This document shows positions 23,652 to 32,100 of a stretch of DNA of 64,000 bases, in pieces (position 1 is the first letter of the stretch; each line of letters opens with the position of its first letter). Source of the DNA: a virus; IMG/VR virus record IMGVR_UViG_3300020166_000020, positions 1 to 64,000 of that record. One strand, 5' to 3'. The notes under the pieces are model-generated. The model was not told the DNA's origin. It saw only the letters and a program-made list of their open reading frames with translations, and did no database searches. The position numbers and the translations under genes were made by a program.

Positions 23652-24302
23652 ATGTCATTATCTTTATACAAACCAAACAGCAAAAACGCAGGTTGCGCTT
23701 TCAATTTCTCAATAGGTCACAACAAAAAGAAAGAGCCGGTTGTTTACGCAAACGCCATTCAACAGCACAGCTGGAACGACAAAACAAAAACGGGAAGCTT
23801 TTCTCAAAATGCGAATGATCCAGATAAAAAAATAAATATAAAATTTACTGAATTCGAAATAGGCGGAGTAATAAGCGCGTTTAAAAACAGAAACGAATTC
23901 TCATCTTTTCATGCATTTGAAGACAACAAGACTTCAATAAAATTTACCCCCTGGGACAAGAAGTCAAAAATAAAAACCGCAGATTCTGAAAAATGGGTAA
24001 CTCTTCCCGCCTTCGGAATAACCCTAACTAGAAATGGAAGTCAAAATTTCAGAATACCACTAGAACCTGGCGAGGTAGAGAATCTAACCGAATTTTTTAA
24101 ACATTACCTTCATTGTCTCTACGAGTACAGAAGAATAGAGGACCATAAAAAGATGCAAAGCTATCGAGATAAAAGCGATAATAGATCCCAAGATTATCTA
24201 GCTGGAGGATTAGGTATGCTTCAAAAACTACTAAACATTTCTTGTGATGGCGCAAATAATAAAACCGAAAAACCGACGCCCTCAGAGGATGCTCCGTTTT
24301 AA
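23652..24302 (+). CDS. Predicted ssDNA-binding protein with SSB-type acidic tip
   Basis: The 216-residue protein starts MSLSLYKPNSKNAGCAFNFSIGHNKKKEPVVYANAIQQHSWND and contains INIKFTEFEIGGVISAF, FSSFHAFEDNKTSIKFTPW and FGITLTRNGSQNFRIPLEPGEVENLTEFFKHYL. This is the layout of a family of phage proteins often found next to replication and recombination genes. The C-terminus is a flexible spacer ending P-S-E-D-A-P-F, the acidic-aromatic tip that bacterial SSBs use to recruit partners. I predict binding of ssDNA or RNA. It has its own promoter and a putative annealing protein lies downstream. Confidence 0.55.
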   Translation: MSLSLYKPNSKNAGCAFNFSIGHNKKKEPVVYANAIQQHSWNDKTKTGSFSQNANDPDKKINIKFTEFEIGGVISAFKNRNEFSSFHAFEDNKTSIKFTPWDKKSKIKTADSEKWVTLPAFGITLTRNGSQNFRIPLEPGEVENLTEFFKHYLHCLYEYRRIEDHKKMQSYRDKSDNRSQDYLAGGLGMLQKLLNISCDGANNKTEKPTPSEDAPF

Positions 24303-26206
24303 TGAATAAAAAAAAAATCTTAATACACTCCAATCACTGTAAAGCTTTTACTGGATTCGGAAAGCATACGAAAAATATACTACTCTACTTACAAAAAACA
24401 GGAAAGTATGATATAGTAGAGTTCTCAAACGGCATACAATGGGGAGACTCGTCTTTAAAAAACTTGCCATGGAAGTGTGAGGGCTCTCTCCCTAACAATC
24501 CATCTTTATTAAGAAAATTAAAAGAAGATCCAAGTTTAGCAAGAAGCGCCAGCTACGGAACCCACACGATTGACAAGATAATTGAACAGGAGAAACCTGA
24601 TGTTTACATAGGTATAGAAGACATATGGGCCTTCTCAGGATATACAGAAAAGAAATGGTGGAACAAAATAAATTGCATGATCTGGACTACTTTAGACAGC
24701 CTGCCAATACTACCCGAAGCAGAGAAAGTTGCCCCAGAGATCAAAAACTATTTTACGTGGTCATCCTTCGCGTCAAAAGCTTTAAATAAATTAGGTCACG
24801 ATCATGTAAAAACTTTACATGGAGCCCTAGACACCTCAAACTTTAAAAAGTTAGAGGATCAAGATAGAAAGAAGATAAGAAACTTCTTTAAAATAGATAA
24901 AGACTTTGTGATAGGTTTCGTTTTCAGGAACCAATTAAGAAAGAGCGTCCCAAATCTACTTGAAGGATTCAAGATTTTTTGTAACCAAAATCCAAACTCA
25001 TCAGCTAAATTACTATTACACACTAGCTGGTCAGAGGGCTGGGATATCCCGAGGCTAATCAAGGAGAAGAAAATAGATCCATCCAGAGTATTAACTACTT
25101 ATATATGCTCTAATTGCAAAAACTTCGAGATAAAAAGTTTCTCGAAAGAGGAAGAAGATTGCCCTTTTTGCGGTTCAAAGAAAAGCCAAAACACAACAAA
25201 TGCTAAACTAGGAGTTAGTGAAATTCAGTTAAATCAGATATATAACTGCATGGACGTCTATTGCCACCCATTTACAAGCGGGGGTCAAGAGATACCTATA
25301 CAAGAAGCGAAGCTAACAGAGTTGATAACTCTAGTAACAAATTATAGCTGCGGAGAAGATTGCTGCACCAAAGACTCGGCAGGCCTACCGCTTAGCTGGA
25401 CTGAATATAGAGAACCGGGCACCCAGTTTATCAAAGCTAGCACCAGTCCTGACAGTATAGCCAGTCAATTAAGAAAAGTATTCAGAATGAGTAACAGTAA
25501 AAGAGAAGAGCTTGGCAGGAAAGCTAGAGATTTTACAATAAAAAATTACGGAATAGAATCTATAGGAAAAAAACTGGAGCTACTTCTAGATAATATGTAT
25601 GCTCCAGATTGGGATTTTGATTTTAAATCAAAACCTAAAAACCCTGAATATAACCCTCCAGAGATAGAGGATCAATCTGATTGGTTAAAAGATATTTATA
25701 GAAATATCCTAGATATGGAAATTAAAGAATCTGATGATGGGCACAAGCATTGGTCAAAAAAATTATCCGAAGGCGCCACCAGGGATGAAATATTAAAATA
25801 CTTTAAGCAAGTAGCAGCAAAAGATAATGAAAAAAATAAAAACATAAATTTCTCTGAGCTTTTAAGTGAGGACGATAAAGGGAAAAGGCTTTTAATATCG
25901 ATGCCCGAAAGTATAGGAGATGTATATCTATGCACTTCTTTACTAAAAAACATAAAAGAGACTTACCCAGATTTAAATATTTACTTTGCAACGAAAAAAG
26001 AGTATTTTGAAGTACTAGAAGGAAATCCTTATATACATAAGGTTATACCCTACGATAAGAATTTAGATAACCTTACAGTAATGGAAGGGCACGGAGATCA
26101 CGAAGGTTTCTTTGAAATAGCTTTTTTACCTTTCATAGGAACTCAAAGAATGTTAAATTACATGCACAACGGAAAAGATAAAATACAATTCGACATATGC
26201 ACTTAA
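24302..26206 (+). CDS. GT4 glycosyltransferase with zinc ribbon, fused to the N-terminal half of a GT9 enzyme
   Basis: The 634-residue protein begins as a GT4 transferase: ILIHSNHCKAFTGFGKHTKNILLYL, DKIIEQEKPDVYIGIED, VIGFVFRNQLRKSVPNLLEGFKIF and VYCHPFTSGGQEIPIQEAKL (the E-x7-E-type donor loop). A zinc-ribbon insert is clear: C269-x2-C272 and C287-x2-C290. From about residue 528 a new domain starts: RLLISMPESIGDVYLCTSLLKNIKETYPDLNIYFAT, the acceptor half of a GT9 enzyme, which ends abruptly at residue 634. The missing half starts the next, overlapping gene. Start shares a base with the SSB-like stop. Confidence 0.78.
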   Translation: MNKKKILIHSNHCKAFTGFGKHTKNILLYLQKTGKYDIVEFSNGIQWGDSSLKNLPWKCEGSLPNNPSLLRKLKEDPSLARSASYGTHTIDKIIEQEKPDVYIGIEDIWAFSGYTEKKWWNKINCMIWTTLDSLPILPEAEKVAPEIKNYFTWSSFASKALNKLGHDHVKTLHGALDTSNFKKLEDQDRKKIRNFFKIDKDFVIGFVFRNQLRKSVPNLLEGFKIFCNQNPNSSAKLLLHTSWSEGWDIPRLIKEKKIDPSRVLTTYICSNCKNFEIKSFSKEEEDCPFCGSKKSQNTTNAKLGVSEIQLNQIYNCMDVYCHPFTSGGQEIPIQEAKLTELITLVTNYSCGEDCCTKDSAGLPLSWTEYREPGTQFIKASTSPDSIASQLRKVFRMSNSKREELGRKARDFTIKNYGIESIGKKLELLLDNMYAPDWDFDFKSKPKNPEYNPPEIEDQSDWLKDIYRNILDMEIKESDDGHKHWSKKLSEGATRDEILKYFKQVAAKDNEKNKNINFSELLSEDDKGKRLLISMPESIGDVYLCTSLLKNIKETYPDLNIYFATKKEYFEVLEGNPYIHKVIPYDKNLDNLTVMEGHGDHEGFFEIAFLPFIGTQRMLNYMHNGKDKIQFDICT

Positions 26207-27357
26207 TAGAACAATATGCGCTTTCCTGCGGAGTTAAGATAGATACTCCTCACATAGAACCTCTTTTTTTTCCGGTTCCGCACGATAAATATATAACGCT
26301 GCATGCGAGCAGCGGAATGGAATCAAAAAACTACGACTACTTTGAAGATGTAATTTTAATGATTGAACCCTACCTAAGAAAAATGGGAATAAAAATTATA
26401 CAAATAGGAGGAAAAGACGACAAAGGCATACCTGGATGCACGAATTTCCACGGAAAGACCTCAATAAGGCAAACAGCCTATTTAATAAAAAACTCCTTAC
26501 TCCACTTCGGAAACGACTCATTCAGCACACATATAGCGTCAGGATACAACAAAAAAATAGTGTGCCTATATAGTATATTATATAAAGAATGTTGCGGCCC
26601 TTATTGGGGCGACAAAAATAATCAAATATTAATAGAGTCAGATAGAAAAGGGCTAAAGCCCTCCTTCTCAAGTAAAGAGCTGCCAAAAACAGTTAACCTA
26701 ATCAAGCCAGAAGAGATAGCTTTGGGCGTATTAAATTTATTAAAAATAAAGAATGATCTAGATAAAATAGAAACAATACATACTGGAGTGGAGTACCACA
26801 AAAGCTCTATATCTGTTGTGCCAAACCACATCATGCCGTCCTCTTTCGCAGAGGGTCAAGCAGTAAACATATGGGGTAACGAATGCTTTGATGAAGAAAA
26901 TATAGTCAAATGGGCATACGATAGAAAATGCAATATTTTCCTAGATAAACCCATGCAAATAAAATACCTCAATATAATAAAGGATAACATAAACTATATA
27001 AATTACTATGTATCAGAAGAAGATAATGAAAACTATTTTAGATTATTAGAAAGATCAAATATAAAATTTAATTTAATAAGCAAAGATAAAAAAAATATAA
27101 ACAATATAAGAGTTAAGTTTTTTGATTGGAATATTTTACTACAACAACCAAAAACAAAAAAAGATCTTGACAAATCAGAAAAACTATGCGATAATTCTCG
27201 TTATAAATGTTCAATGAAAATAGTATCAGGAGGCCAAATATACAACAGTAAGGCTGCGTGGAAGTACGACAAGCCAGGAAATCATAATGAAATTATTGAT
27301 TGTGAAGAATTCTGGGAAGACTTGAACATAATAAAAATTTACAACGAAAGCAAATAA
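26197..27357 (+). CDS. C-terminal half of a GT9 enzyme plus unknown domain
   Basis: The 386-residue protein has no GT9 N-terminal half. It opens MHLIEQYALSCGVKID, which is normally the linker in the middle of such enzymes. The donor half follows: YITLHASSGMESKNY, IKIIQIGGKDDKGIPG, HGKTSIRQTAYLI and HFGNDSFSTHIASGYNKKIVCLYS (G-N-D-S-x-x-x-H-x-A). From about residue 205 a second, ~180-residue region (SSFAEGQAVNIWGNECFDEENIVKWAYDRKCNIFLDKP) is unassigned. The start overlaps the upstream gene by 10 bp in the -1 frame. The two proteins probably assemble or come from a frameshift. Confidence 0.72.
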   Translation: MHLIEQYALSCGVKIDTPHIEPLFFPVPHDKYITLHASSGMESKNYDYFEDVILMIEPYLRKMGIKIIQIGGKDDKGIPGCTNFHGKTSIRQTAYLIKNSLLHFGNDSFSTHIASGYNKKIVCLYSILYKECCGPYWGDKNNQILIESDRKGLKPSFSSKELPKTVNLIKPEEIALGVLNLLKIKNDLDKIETIHTGVEYHKSSISVVPNHIMPSSFAEGQAVNIWGNECFDEENIVKWAYDRKCNIFLDKPMQIKYLNIIKDNINYINYYVSEEDNENYFRLLERSNIKFNLISKDKKNINNIRVKFFDWNILLQQPKTKKDLDKSEKLCDNSRYKCSMKIVSGGQIYNSKAAWKYDKPGNHNEIIDCEEFWEDLNIIKIYNESK

Positions 27358-28184
27358 TGACAAAATCAAAATCAGCCACAGACAACTCAGTAACTCTCGA
27401 ATCAACCGCAGAAATAAAAGAAGAACCCAAAAACTATATAAAAAACTATAAAGATGGGCCAGGAAAATTCTGCAGAAATCAATTTGGCTTATTAGATAAC
27501 GTTGATTATGAATTCGCAGAAGATGGATCAGTAAACTGGAGATCAATGATAAAAGATGAGCATTTATTTCCGAACAAATCATGGTTTGATTTAAGAAAAA
27601 AAGATATGCCAAGGAGCGTAGTTGGACTGGGAGATCACCAACTATTAATAAAACTAAGCGGAATAAAAGAACTTGCAAAGCTTAGAGGTTTTCTGGATGT
27701 TTCTTATGACATAGTTAAATGTGAACAAGATCACGTAGCAGCAGTTTGCAAAATAAAATTTTTACCAAACTATGAAACAGGAAACAAAGCTGTTGAGTTT
27801 CAAGATATGGCGAACGCTACTCTAAATAACACCAGTAGCTTTGCCACAAAATTCCTTGAAACAATAGCTTGCAATAGAGCGTTTGTTAGATGCGTGAGAA
27901 ATTTTTTAAACGTGCATATCGTAGGAGACGATGAAATAGATAAATCGAATAACAAGTCATTCTCCGGACAATCAAATTCATCTCCATCACTTACCCCCCA
28001 CTCAATGATAGAAAACTTAGCCAAAGAAAAATTAAACTGCTCAAGCTTTGAAGAATTTAAAGTTTATCTCAGAGATTGGTGGAAAGATGGAAAATACAAA
28101 AACGATTCAGTGAAAGAATGGAATGACTTTTCAGATATACCTGCGACGCAAGCTAGAGTGTTAATGAAAGTTATGAACGACTAG
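27357..28184 (+). CDS. Putative ssDNA-annealing/recombination protein (Erf/Sak-like)
   Basis: A 275-residue protein. The central part, RSVVGLGDHQLLIKLSGIKELAKLRGFLDVSYDIVKCEQDHVAAVCKIKFLP, then FQDMANATLNNTSSFATKFLETIACNRAFVRCVRNFLNVHIVGDDEI, has the strand-helix pattern and the 'A-x-x-R-A-F-V-R-x-x-R' helix plus acidic end seen in phage annealing proteins of the Erf/Rad52-like group. The C-terminal tail (SSFEEFKVYLRDWWKDG) could bind SSB. The upstream SSB-like gene with an acidic tip supports a recombination role. It is the last gene of the plus operon and overlaps the opposing fibre gene by 14 bp. Confidence 0.5.
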   Translation: MTKSKSATDNSVTLESTAEIKEEPKNYIKNYKDGPGKFCRNQFGLLDNVDYEFAEDGSVNWRSMIKDEHLFPNKSWFDLRKKDMPRSVVGLGDHQLLIKLSGIKELAKLRGFLDVSYDIVKCEQDHVAAVCKIKFLPNYETGNKAVEFQDMANATLNNTSSFATKFLETIACNRAFVRCVRNFLNVHIVGDDEIDKSNNKSFSGQSNSSPSLTPHSMIENLAKEKLNCSSFEEFKVYLRDWWKDGKYKNDSVKEWNDFSDIPATQARVLMKVMND

Positions 28185-29085
28185 ACCGCCGCTCCAGACT
28201 TTCAAGCCTTTTTTCTAAAAATTCTATTTTCTTTTGTTGTTCCTGCACGGCTCCAACAATTAAAGAATTTATCTTATCATATTTAATTGCCTTGTATCCA
28301 TCACTTCTGGTGACTACCAACTCTGGAGCAACCTCTTCTACCTGTTGAGCAATCAACCCGAGATCGTGACCTCTGTATGCATGCTGGCTAGAATTCCAGT
28401 CAAATTCTACAGCATCAAGAGATAAAACTTTATCGAGAGGGTTTTTTATCAAAGAAATATTATCTTTTAAATTCCTGTCAGAGGAAGAAAAAGAAATTAC
28501 ATCTCCTTGAACATTCAAATTAGAAAGCTTTTGGGTTTGGGAAGGATCGGTGGTTATAAAAAGATCAGAACTTGTATCGCTATCTTCCTCTATAAAGCCA
28601 TTATGTATTCTTACTGCCCACCTTTGAGTCATGTCTTCCAGGTCCATTTGAGCGTCAAAATCTACATAACCAAAGTCGTTTCCACCCTTAAAGTAACCGT
28701 TTTCCATGTCCAACCATGAATTATCAGGAAAAAAACCTGAAGGCTGAATATGCCTATTGCTACTTCCGCCAATCCTAACCTCCCCACCAAACATAGCATC
28801 ATGAGTAACAGACAATCCTCTTTTTGCGAATATTGGCCCCCATGAATAAGTTCCGTTAAAGCAACCTATATTAAAAGTATTATCCTCAAGCTGAAGAGAG
28901 CCTGCGCCCATATAATCACCTATTGCATGGCAATTATATTTACCGCTAATAAAACTAGAAGAGCCTTGAAGAATTGAGCATCTCGAGCTGTTTATTATTT
29001 GATTATCTACTCCAGCGCCAATGAAATTATTATCATTATAATAATCACTGAAACCTTGCGTTGATGTTGGGGAAGAAGTTGTCAT
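28171..29085 (-). CDS. Tail fibre with C-terminal S74 (intramolecular chaperone) domain
   Basis: The 304-residue protein begins with YadA-head-like repeats (NNFIGAGVDNQI, SSFISGKYN), has a short beta part, and from about residue 196 carries a peptidase S74/endosialidase-type chaperone: SFSSSDRNLKDNIS, LSLDAVEFDW, HDLGLIAQQVEEVAPELV, IKYDKINSLIVGAVQEQQKKIEFLEKRL. The predicted autocleavage dyad is S202 and K207, matching the S-x4-K spacing of the family. The domain trimerises the fibre and then cuts itself off. It lies just after the giant fibre gene and is probably its partner or a separate side fibre. It overlaps the opposing annealing-protein gene by 14 bp. Confidence 0.9.
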   Translation of the reverse strand: MTTSSPTSTQGFSDYYNDNNFIGAGVDNQIINSSRCSILQGSSSFISGKYNCHAIGDYMGAGSLQLEDNTFNIGCFNGTYSWGPIFAKRGLSVTHDAMFGGEVRIGGSSNRHIQPSGFFPDNSWLDMENGYFKGGNDFGYVDFDAQMDLEDMTQRWAVRIHNGFIEEDSDTSSDLFITTDPSQTQKLSNLNVQGDVISFSSSDRNLKDNISLIKNPLDKVLSLDAVEFDWNSSQHAYRGHDLGLIAQQVEEVAPELVVTRSDGYKAIKYDKINSLIVGAVQEQQKKIEFLEKRLESLERRSSRS

Positions 29086-29104
29086 TTTTTAATTTCTTTC
29101 ATTA

Positions 29105-32100
29105 TTAGGGCACACTAATCGGTGAGTGCCATTGTTGAGTGCCAAAATGATACAACTTAATTTCAGAATTATCCTTTTTTAAAAAATACCATCCAGTATT
29201 GGCGCTCACTTGAGACGATCTGTAAAGCATAATACCTAGACCCAAAGAAAGCCCAGACTGCGCCAGAGAAAAACCTTCATCTTTGTACCAGAAATAAAAA
29301 TCCTGAAAGTCTGGGTCAAAACCTGCCATAAAGACGTAAAACGAATCTTTATTAGGATAAGCTTTTCCATATAAACTATTATAAATTCTATATTCAGCGT
29401 CATTATACATTTCACTACTTTGATCCGGAAAGAGGCACCACTTTAAATCGGTATGATAAACCCAGGCGCTTTGACTTATTCCTCGGTTAGTTCCTATATA
29501 AAATACATCACTTAACGTATTCACACCCCAATCTTTTTTGTATGATGGCCACCAAGAGTTTTCAACCCAACCTGGCGAACCATCCACGAAATTAGCGCTT
29601 TTATTATACGCAAAACCTCCACCCCCATAGCCAGAAAAAGTTCCAAGAAAACCTGGAGAAAGCCAACCTTGTTGACCATCAAAAGCTACAAGCTCGTCCC
29701 CAACATTTCCTGTTTGCTGAATAAGGTTTTCGCTTCCATTTACTATAGTTTGCGAAGTTCCTCCGTCAATAATATTATGTATTCCTGCCCCAATAAGATT
29801 AGCTCCTTGATGCAGCTCTCCAGTATTTGGCATTTCGTTATTGTATCCAGCAACAATAGCAGAGAAATTGTCGCCCATATTATTATCAAAACCTCCACCT
29901 ATAAAAGAAAACCTTCCACTTATATCATTTCCTCCCCCACCAACAATCGAGGAACCCAAACCTGATATCGAATTATTATATCCACCACCAATAAATGTTG
30001 CGTCCTCTCCATCTATAGAATTTTTGTTTAAATTATTATTATCCCTACTATTAATAATCAATGATCCTTTAATTTCTACTCTATCTGAATCACCATCAAA
30101 CCTAATAAAAGAACTTTCTCCCCCAACATCAAATTGAGGATTCGGAGGATTTCCTGTATTACCCAAGAAAAACCCAGTCACTCCATTTCCAAATTCTTTT
30201 CCAACAGTCTTTATTAATCCGCCATGCCCAACATATTCATTTCCACCATTTATATCACCTTGACCCATTGTAAGGGTGTGAGTTATCACAGCATCTTTCG
30301 ATAATAATAAATCAGTCGCAACACTCTCAAACTCAGCGCCGAAACTCTCCCATTTTCCTGCAAGCTTATCGCTTGCAAAATCAACGCTAGTATGATCTTC
30401 TTGCGCTATCCAATATTTAAAAGAAGACTGATTCCCATCGTCATAAAAAACAACATCTCCTCTATCAGATGTTTCTGTTGCTCCTATATATATTTTATCA
30501 GACTCCCAGAGTCCCCTAAAAACAACTCCAACTCCTCGATTACCTATTTCTCCTTCGCCAGCGATAGACTTTGAAAAGGTTTGAACTTTATTTATTGGTC
30601 CAAATTCAATACCCTCATCATTTCTTCCTGTAATTGTAAAATCTATAAAAGCAGAATTACCAGCCATATTACTGACTGAGGGAGTCCTACAACCATTTGA
30701 ATGTTGTTCTAAATTACCCGCATTTATTCCGCCCTCAGTTTTTGCTACATTATATTTTGAAGCGTCGTTGCCTACATCAGCGATAGAAAAATTCAACTCG
30801 GTAGCACCTTGAAACACTTGAATACTTGTCTGGCCGCCGCCATAGTCTGAAACATTTCCATCGCTATCAGCAGTAAAAGAATGAGCTTCGTTACTTAATA
30901 TTGCTGTTATAACGTCAGATCCGTCTTGAATACCATAAATTGTCACCTCATCTTCAGCCAGGATAGTCCCGCTTGTCCCGTTTTCGCTTATCTTTACCTT
31001 TATTTTTATTGGATCAAATATACCGTTAGGTGGGCTAAATGTACGGGTTGACCCAGTACCACCTAAACTGTAACTGTTATCCACCTCCCAAATATAAGCT
31101 ACAGTACCAACCGTATTATGAGCTTCTGCAGTTAATGTAATACTTCCAGGATTTGGAGTTTTCCCTGCTGTATTATATTTCACAGCTTGCTTGCTTGCAA
31201 GCAAATCTACTTTTCTTGCTATTGTTCCATCAAAAGTTTTAACTAAATTTTGTTCTGCATCTAATTCTCTTTTTTGTTTATCATGATCAATTACAGTTAT
31301 TGCATAATTTATTTTGGCTGAATTTTCGCTCGTAATCCAATCTGAGGCTTGAGCTATGCTTGTTTTAAATTGTTTAGGCTGACCGGTAACAGCCCCAGAG
31401 GTTACTGTTAAAGATGCACTTCCTTGAGCATTATTCGATGAAGTAGCAGTAATATAAAAACCAATATCTGCATTATCTATGGTTGTCGGAACAGGGTCTG
31501 ATTTATAATTTAATTGATTTGTTCCATCAAAAACAGTTAAAATATTTTCTGTATTAGAAACATCTACATCAGTTACTCCACCAGAGCTATCATTTTTTAC
31601 AGGAACATTAACAAATTGCTGAGACTGAATTACAGTGATAGCATTAGAGCCTTCTTTCAGACCGAATATTGTAATTTGATCTGTAGCTCTTGGTTGATTG
31701 TCATCATCTTTTACAGAGTTACCTGCGACCACTGTCTCGTCGTATGCTTTACATTCTATCGTAACAGGCAAACTATAAGTTGCAGGATTTGTTGTTGCAG
31801 TTCCATCATGAGTATTAGGAATTGCAACGCCTACAGTATTATCCGGTCCCCTACCTTTAATTTTAATGTTACTTGTATTTGGCTCTGTTACTACAAAAAA
31901 TTCATACTCCACATTTCCCGCTCCACCTTGTGCTTGAGCAATGAAATTAGTCGTAAATGCGGTTATTGTAACTGTTTGATTTTGTGTTGGATTATCACCC
32001 GCAGTATCATACTTAACCGCCTGTGTATCAGCAGACAACTCAACAGTTCTTCCCTTGGCAGCTTCTATTGATTTTGAGTAGGTATATATTTTTTCAAAAG

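Noticed and set aside
26182-26206. Classical slippery site for a -1 frameshift in the split GT9 gene
   Set aside because: No X-XXY-YYZ heptamer fits the frame within the region where both frames are open. Simple coupled translation is as likely; kept as a finding only for the split itself.
27226-27678. 150-residue minus-strand frame rich in Leu/Phe/Ile
   Set aside because: It overlaps two well-supported plus-strand genes. The hydrophobic look is a product of reading AT-rich coding sequence on the other strand, not a membrane protein.
31616-32071. 151-residue plus-strand frame
   Set aside because: It lies wholly inside the giant fibre gene, has a Cys/Ser/Tyr-rich low-complexity composition and no start signals; a shadow frame.
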